NCBI RefSeq assembly: GCF_007991455.1
Contig: NZ_BJYJ01000038.1
Coordinates: 1 to 32,909, forward strand
Length of the DNA stretch: 32,909 nucleotides
Direction of reading: 5' to 3'
From: Chryseobacterium hagamense
Lineage (GTDB): Bacteria > Bacteroidota > Bacteroidia > Flavobacteriales > Weeksellaceae
Under the pieces are notes generated by a model that saw only the letters and a program-made list of their open reading frames with translations, was not told where the DNA came from and did not search any database. This document shows positions 29,374 to 32,909 of this stretch, piece after piece. The position numbers were made by a program, and so were the translations under genes. Every line of letters begins with the position of its first letter. The stretch's first letter is position 1.

Positions 29374-30840
29374 TTAATCTTTGTTTTTGAATGCTTCCAG
29401 TGTACTGTATTTTTCTACCTTATAGTGTCTGACGATGATATTGAAGATTTTTTCCCTTAATAAAAATCCAATCAGTCCCAGCACCGCAATGCTGATTACT
29501 CCTGCGGTAATATTAAAGTAGTATTTCATCAGGGCGAACACCACCATCGGCAGGATCATTTTAGGAATCAGCAACAGCATCGCCTTGATATTAAAGCTGT
29601 TTTTCTGTCCGAATCTTTTTTCTTTTGAATTCAGGTCGATCTGCATTTTATTGAAAGCACCTGACCAGAGGGTAAACTGGGAATTCACCCCGATATTATA
29701 AATTCCTGCCGCAAAGAATGTGAGGTACATGTCCCAGCCGAAATAGGCATAGCATACCGCGAGGATCATTGAACAGGCGGTAACAATATTCATCAGCCAC
29801 CACTTGGCTTTCAGATATTCTTTATACGGTACATTCAGCGTCATCATGAGCGGATAGTAAGAGCTGTCGAAAGCCGGCACCCGCTGCCCGAACATAAACT
29901 GAAATCCGCCCGTTACAAAAAGTCCCATAAACATCATCATTGCCGGCGTTTTATAGATGGAAGAAGAGAACATCAGCATTCCGTAAAAAAGAAACAGGAA
30001 GCTTCCCCAAATAATCCCTTTTGTTCCTTTATTCCGCCTGAGCATTTTGATGTCGTTGTTGATAAATGTCCCGATGGCACCGAATTGATTCAGGAAGACA
30101 ATATTTTCCGTTTTCCCGACTTCTTTCTTTGCTTCCAGGCCTTCATCCAGATAAAAAACTTTACGGATATGGCTGTAACAGATTTTCCAGAGCCCTGAGA
30201 ATAATACGATGGAAATCACTATAAAATACGGCTTCTCATAAAAACTGAAGAAAAACCGCTCCGAATATTCCAGTACCGGCATAATGTGGTAATAGGCCAA
30301 TCCGATAACCGCTGCGAAAAGACAGCCTACCAGAATCACGACGGCTTCTTTATTGTTGAAAAGGATATTGATAAAATTATTCAGGTAAAACAATAGTGAA
30401 ACCCCGATCAGCCAGGCCATCATGCCCAAAACATCATACCCGTTGAACAAGGCAATGACGGAAAAAGTAATCAGGAACAGGGAATTCAGCCAGCTGAACG
30501 CGTTCAGGAAAGTTTTGCCCAGCATATAATTCACCAGCGTCTTTTTGGAAATATTCAGCGTCAGAAAAGGCTTGATGTTCTGCGTTGGCAATTCCTGCCA
30601 CAGGTATTTTGCGATCAGGTCGGCTGCCCAGAGTATGATTAAAAACCGGGAAACAACTTTTACCGGATCCTGATGCATTTCTTCCTGAACGTAATAGAAA
30701 GCAGCAAACGCACCTCCTGCCAGACAGAACATAAAATAAAGGATTCCGATGAAACGGAGAATTTTCATCGCCAGGTTGATCCCTAAAGAACTGCCGCGGA
30801 AAAAGCTTTTGATTTCTAATCTGAGGAATTGTATAAACAT
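29374..30840 (-). CDS. DUF5687 family ABC-2-like membrane permease
   Basis: Encodes 488 aa with about ten to twelve hydrophobic helices grouped in two halves separated by a charged cytoplasmic stretch (LDEGLEAKKEVGKTENIVFL, about 227-246). The start MFIQFLRLEIKSFFRGSSLG is the one I associate with the Bacteroidota family DUF5687, found next to ABC ATPases. Together with the ATPase 4 bp downstream it makes a two-gene transporter, exporter by analogy with other ABC-2 systems. A hairpin (30845-30874) sits right before its start codon. Substrate unknown. Confidence 0.83.
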   Translation of the reverse strand: MFIQFLRLEIKSFFRGSSLGINLAMKILRFIGILYFMFCLAGGAFAAFYYVQEEMHQDPVKVVSRFLIILWAADLIAKYLWQELPTQNIKPFLTLNISKKTLVNYMLGKTFLNAFSWLNSLFLITFSVIALFNGYDVLGMMAWLIGVSLLFYLNNFINILFNNKEAVVILVGCLFAAVIGLAYYHIMPVLEYSERFFFSFYEKPYFIVISIVLFSGLWKICYSHIRKVFYLDEGLEAKKEVGKTENIVFLNQFGAIGTFINNDIKMLRRNKGTKGIIWGSFLFLFYGMLMFSSSIYKTPAMMMFMGLFVTGGFQFMFGQRVPAFDSSYYPLMMTLNVPYKEYLKAKWWLMNIVTACSMILAVCYAYFGWDMYLTFFAAGIYNIGVNSQFTLWSGAFNKMQIDLNSKEKRFGQKNSFNIKAMLLLIPKMILPMVVFALMKYYFNITAGVISIAVLGLIGFLLREKIFNIIVRHYKVEKYSTLEAFKNKD

Positions 30841-30844
30841 AGTT

Positions 30845-30874
30845 ACCTTTTATTACATTGGTAAGTAAAAAGGT
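30845..30874 (-). other. Hairpin immediately upstream of the DUF5687 start codon
   Basis: ACCTTTT-ATTAC and GTAAGTA-AAAAGGT are nearly complementary around ATTG. On the minus strand the stem ends four bases before the ATG at 30840. It lacks a T-run, so it looks less like a terminator of the upstream operon and more like a structure in the leader of the transporter mRNA. Confidence 0.35.
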
Positions 30875-30905
30875 TGATATGTTACAGTCTCTTTAGATTA
30901 ATTAT

Positions 30906-31607
30906 CTAAAGTTCTATTGGATTATAAATTAATGGCTTATATACAGACCTTAAAAAATCTAATTTATACTTTATAAATTCATCTTTATTGATTACTTTAT
31001 AATCTATATTACTAACTAAATTTATATCCGTAGCTGTAATTTCAGTAGCTGTATATTTGAAATTGTTTTTAGTATCAAATAGTTCAAGAATTAGTCCGGG
31101 AAGACCTCCAAATTTATAAGGACCAAAGGAAAAAGGTATTTTCTCAGAATACCAGGCTATATATTTTCTACCTTTATAATTTGTTATAGCTTTTTTGCAA
31201 GGCACATTAAGCAACATCTTTGTTTCATTAACCATCTCCCACCTCATGTCATGATAATTATCAATATAAGCTAAACTTTCAGTATTAATATTCTCAATAA
31301 AATAAACTTTTTTAGTTAGATTATTTTTATAAATCACATTATTTACCTTCAAAAATGGTCTTTTTTTTAAATCCTCATTTTTTATTCTGCTTAATAATGA
31401 GTCAACTTTAATCTTATTATTACTTTGAAAAATTGAATATTCATCAGAAAAATATAAAACCATCTTCTCATAATTCTTCTTTTCATTTTGTAAAGAATCA
31501 GAGACAAAATAAAAATCATATAATACCTTATGACTAAATTTTAATTTATTTCCTTGTGCATTAAGCATAGATGAAAGCATCAAAAATATGACTAATATAT
31601 TTTTCAT
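30906..31607 (-). CDS. GLPGLI family protein
   Basis: Encodes 233 aa. Signal peptide MKNILVIFLMLSSMLNAQG. The family-naming motif GLPGLI is at 168-173 in KFGGLPGLILELFD, preceded by the usual CKKAITNYKGRKYIAWYSEKIPFSFGPYKF block with its WY and GP elements. GLPGLI proteins are exported Bacteroidota proteins of unknown function, often in several copies per genome. It is the last gene of a three-gene operon on the minus strand, overlapping the upstream gene by 4 bp (ATGA). The operon is markedly more AT-rich than the neighbouring transporter and hem genes, suggesting a different origin. Confidence 0.88.
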   Translation of the reverse strand: MKNILVIFLMLSSMLNAQGNKLKFSHKVLYDFYFVSDSLQNEKKNYEKMVLYFSDEYSIFQSNNKIKVDSLLSRIKNEDLKKRPFLKVNNVIYKNNLTKKVYFIENINTESLAYIDNYHDMRWEMVNETKMLLNVPCKKAITNYKGRKYIAWYSEKIPFSFGPYKFGGLPGLILELFDTKNNFKYTATEITATDINLVSNIDYKVINKDEFIKYKLDFLRSVYKPLIYNPIEL

Positions 31608-31915
31608 TTCTTTAAAAGAATATTTATAAGACTTTTACATTTTAGTGTATATATTTCTTTTATTATGAGTGAATCTTTAATTAAAGATAATGATTTTATT
31701 TTTTCTCGCTGAATAAAATAATTAAGTTCTTTTTTAGTTGATAATTTACCATCAATAAGTATACATGCATCTTGTCTTTTTTGCATTCTATATTGATGAT
31801 CATAATAGTTATAATCAAAATTACTATAATCATCATATACAGCATAATATTTCTTTTTAGCTGAACAGCTAAAAAGAAATATTAATATTGATATATATGG
31901 TAATATTTTAATCAT
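31604..31915 (-). CDS. Small lipoprotein of unknown function (103 aa)
   Basis: MIKILPYISILIFLFSC is a lipoprotein signal with C17 as the lipidation site. The mature part opens with a Tyr/Asp-rich run (YYAVYDDYSNFDYNYYDHQY) and is otherwise Lys/Ile/Leu-rich with two more cysteines. I recognise no family. It follows the upstream lipoprotein gene with no spacer (TAA directly followed by ATG on the minus strand) and overlaps the GLPGLI gene by 4 bp, so the three are translated as a unit. Probably membrane-anchored in the periplasm or at the surface. Confidence 0.7.
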   Translation of the reverse strand: MIKILPYISILIFLFSCSAKKKYYAVYDDYSNFDYNYYDHQYRMQKRQDACILIDGKLSTKKELNYFIQREKIKSLSLIKDSLIIKEIYTLKCKSLINILLKK

Positions 31916-32446
31916 TTAAACAAAAGCACCTCCTTCTGGTGGACAAATTTCAGAAAATCCTACACATAATTTACAAGGTTGAAAGAGCGAAAGCCCGTTA
32001 TCTGCATAAATATAATGCCCATAAACCAAACAACCATACCCGTCATCTCCATATCCACTCTCAATAGAATGAAACTGGTTAAATGGCAAAGCTCTATTTG
32101 CATTAAGATATTCTTTCTTTGGAACATATAACTTTACAGCTTTTTTTGTTTTTTCATCAATAGTATTTATTGCTTCCAAATTTGTCATATCTAACGAATA
32201 TTGTTTTTCTGCAATTTCAATTAAAGCTACTGGTAAATCGACATTATATGTTTCAACATAATTTCCCTTCTCATCTACTATCTTTACTTCAAATTTCAAT
32301 GTAATTGATCTTGATATCTTTTGGTTGGAATCTGTCTTTACTTTTTGAACTGTTTCAATACTAGTATAATTGGTACTATCAGTTTCATTTGTACACGAAT
32401 TAAATAAAAACATTGATATTGAAAGACACATTAGAGTTTTTTTCAT
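31916..32446 (-). CDS. Lipoprotein with four-cysteine C-terminus
   Basis: Encodes 176 aa from the ATG at 32446; the upstream ATG at 32467 is rejected because it lies in the promoter (32467-32474). MKKTLMCLSISMFLFNSC is a lipoprotein signal with C18 lipidated. A beta-rich middle (ITLKFEVKIVDEKGNYVETYNVDLP) is followed by a C-terminus with four cysteines (C139, C158, C161, C168; QPCKLC and ICPPEGG), suitable for disulfides or a metal site. No family recognised. First gene of the AT-rich operon with the 103-aa lipoprotein and the GLPGLI protein. It is 60 bp from an IS element. Confidence 0.68.
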   Translation of the reverse strand: MKKTLMCLSISMFLFNSCTNETDSTNYTSIETVQKVKTDSNQKISRSITLKFEVKIVDEKGNYVETYNVDLPVALIEIAEKQYSLDMTNLEAINTIDEKTKKAVKLYVPKKEYLNANRALPFNQFHSIESGYGDDGYGCLVYGHYIYADNGLSLFQPCKLCVGFSEICPPEGGAFV

Positions 32447-32466
32447 TCTACAATTATTATTTTTCA

Positions 32467-32474
32467 CAAATATA
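32467..32474 (-). promoter_or_regulatory. -7 element of the lipoprotein-GLPGLI operon
   Basis: On the minus strand TATATTTG, perfect TAnnTTTG, giving a leader of about 15 nt before the ATG at 32446. Confidence 0.6.
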
Positions 32475-32509
32475 TGATTTTTTCATATGTTTCATCTTAA
32501 AATTCTTAG

Positions 32510-32909
32510 AGCCTGTTTAAAAATTAAAATAAAAAAAGAGTAAGGGTTAAAAATTGGAAAAAAATTACCATTTTAAGGTTGCAAAAATAAAACGTCAATG
32601 TATCCAACCGATCTAACCCAAACCCAGTGGCAATTTATAAAAAAAACATTACAATTTGATGACCGGAAACGCAAACATGATCTGCATGTCATATGGAATG
32701 CTATCAGCTATCTTGTAAAAACAGGCTGCCAATGGCGGATGTTACCCCTGGACTTTCCCAAATGGCAGCTGGTTTACTATTACTACTCGAAGTGGTCGGA
32801 CCTGGAAGTCTTCGATCTTCTCTTATCTAAACTAAGGGAGAAAGTCAGGATTAAAAAGGGCCAGAATGCAGATGCCAGTCTTGGAATCATGGATAGCCAG
32901 AGTGTAAAA
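32510..32909 (+). mobile_element. Left part of an IS5-family insertion sequence
   Basis: The element appears to begin at about 32510 with AGCCTGTTTAAAAATT, a terminal sequence I associate with IS5-group elements of Chryseobacterium. TTAG just before it (32506-32509) fits the 3-4 bp target duplications of this group. The right end is outside the window, so boundary and target duplication cannot be confirmed. It contains the transposase gene at 32598. Confidence 0.7.
32598..32909 (+). CDS. IS5-family transposase, N-terminal part (cut by window end)
   Basis: 104 codons are present and the frame is open at the window edge. MYPTDLTQTQWQFIKKTLQF, VIWNAISYLVKTGCQWRMLP, and WQLVYYYYSKW are the DUF4096-type N-terminal domain of IS5-family (IS427/IS1031-like) transposases. 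MDSQSVK at the edge carries the first catalytic Asp (D99) of the DDE triad. The rest is outside the window, so whether the gene is intact is unknown; many IS427-group elements split it into two frames. It points away from the lipoprotein operon. Confidence 0.9.
   Translation, partial: MYPTDLTQTQWQFIKKTLQFDDRKRKHDLHVIWNAISYLVKTGCQWRMLPLDFPKWQLVYYYYSKWSDLEVFDLLLSKLREKVRIKKGQNADASLGIMDSQSVK

Noticed and set aside
32447..32467. Longer start for the four-cysteine lipoprotein (MKNNNCR...)
   Set aside because: This ATG lies inside the TATATTTG promoter element; the ATG at 32446 gives a normal lipoprotein signal.
1..32909. CRISPR arrays, tRNA or rRNA genes
   Set aside because: No regularly spaced direct repeats and no cloverleaf or rRNA-like stretch were noticed on either strand by eye; a tRNAscan or CRISPR search would settle it.

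Overview
The window looks like chromosomal DNA of a Flavobacteriia member of the Weeksellaceae, most likely Chryseobacterium or a close relative. The evidence is the many promoter-like TAnnTTTG elements of the Bacteroidota type, the near absence of Shine-Dalgarno sites, and the protein families present: GLPGLI, DUF5687 and DUF6909 proteins, type III glutamine synthetase, a GG-leader 'bacteriocin-like' peptide, and secreted proteins with N-terminal signals ending ..AQ/..SQ. The genus is inferred from protein resemblance, not from a marker gene.

Left end (1-2280): an AT-rich, decayed accessory region. It holds the C-terminal fragment of a CdiA_C-like nuclease toxin directly coupled (TAATG) to a small candidate immunity gene. 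A second toxin-tail-like ORF follows, then an immunity-like reading frame broken by TGA. Last comes an intact 176-aa gene whose 3' end and terminator are also found as a degenerate copy just upstream. This resembles an orphan cassette array behind a polymorphic toxin (Rhs/CDI-type) gene lying outside the window.

2281-5602: a 57-aa acidic protein and a WYL-domain regulator, both preceded by nearly the same dyad (ACGnCAAGTTTTGnCG) at the same distance from a promoter. They are followed by an operon of two tandem secreted TonB-C-like proteins and tadA. 5745-7467: a four-cysteine GG-leader peptide, a divergent type III pantothenate kinase (coaX), and a secreted protein of unknown function.

7773-12395 (minus strand): a secreted M1 metallopeptidase, a DinB-like protein and a DUF6909 protein. 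Gaps in this stretch contain dispersed and palindromic repeats, including a 34-bp inverted pair (7707-7740 and 10371-10404). 12863-16241 (plus): type III glutamine synthetase and an NlpC/P60 lipoprotein. 16376-16957 (minus): a pentapeptide-repeat protein.

17227-22891 (minus): the complete rod-shape operon mreB-mreC-mreD-mrdA-rodA with overlapping genes. Divergent from it, 23299-28505 carries hemA-hemC, a DUF1287 protein, an N-acetylmuramoyl-L-alanine amidase, hemD and hemE. Two envelope genes are therefore embedded in the heme pathway operon.

28626-30840 (minus): an ABC transporter ATPase and its DUF5687 membrane partner. 30906-32446 (minus): a visibly AT-richer operon of a GLPGLI protein and two small lipoproteins. 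The window ends inside an IS5-family insertion sequence. No tRNA, rRNA or CRISPR array was seen.
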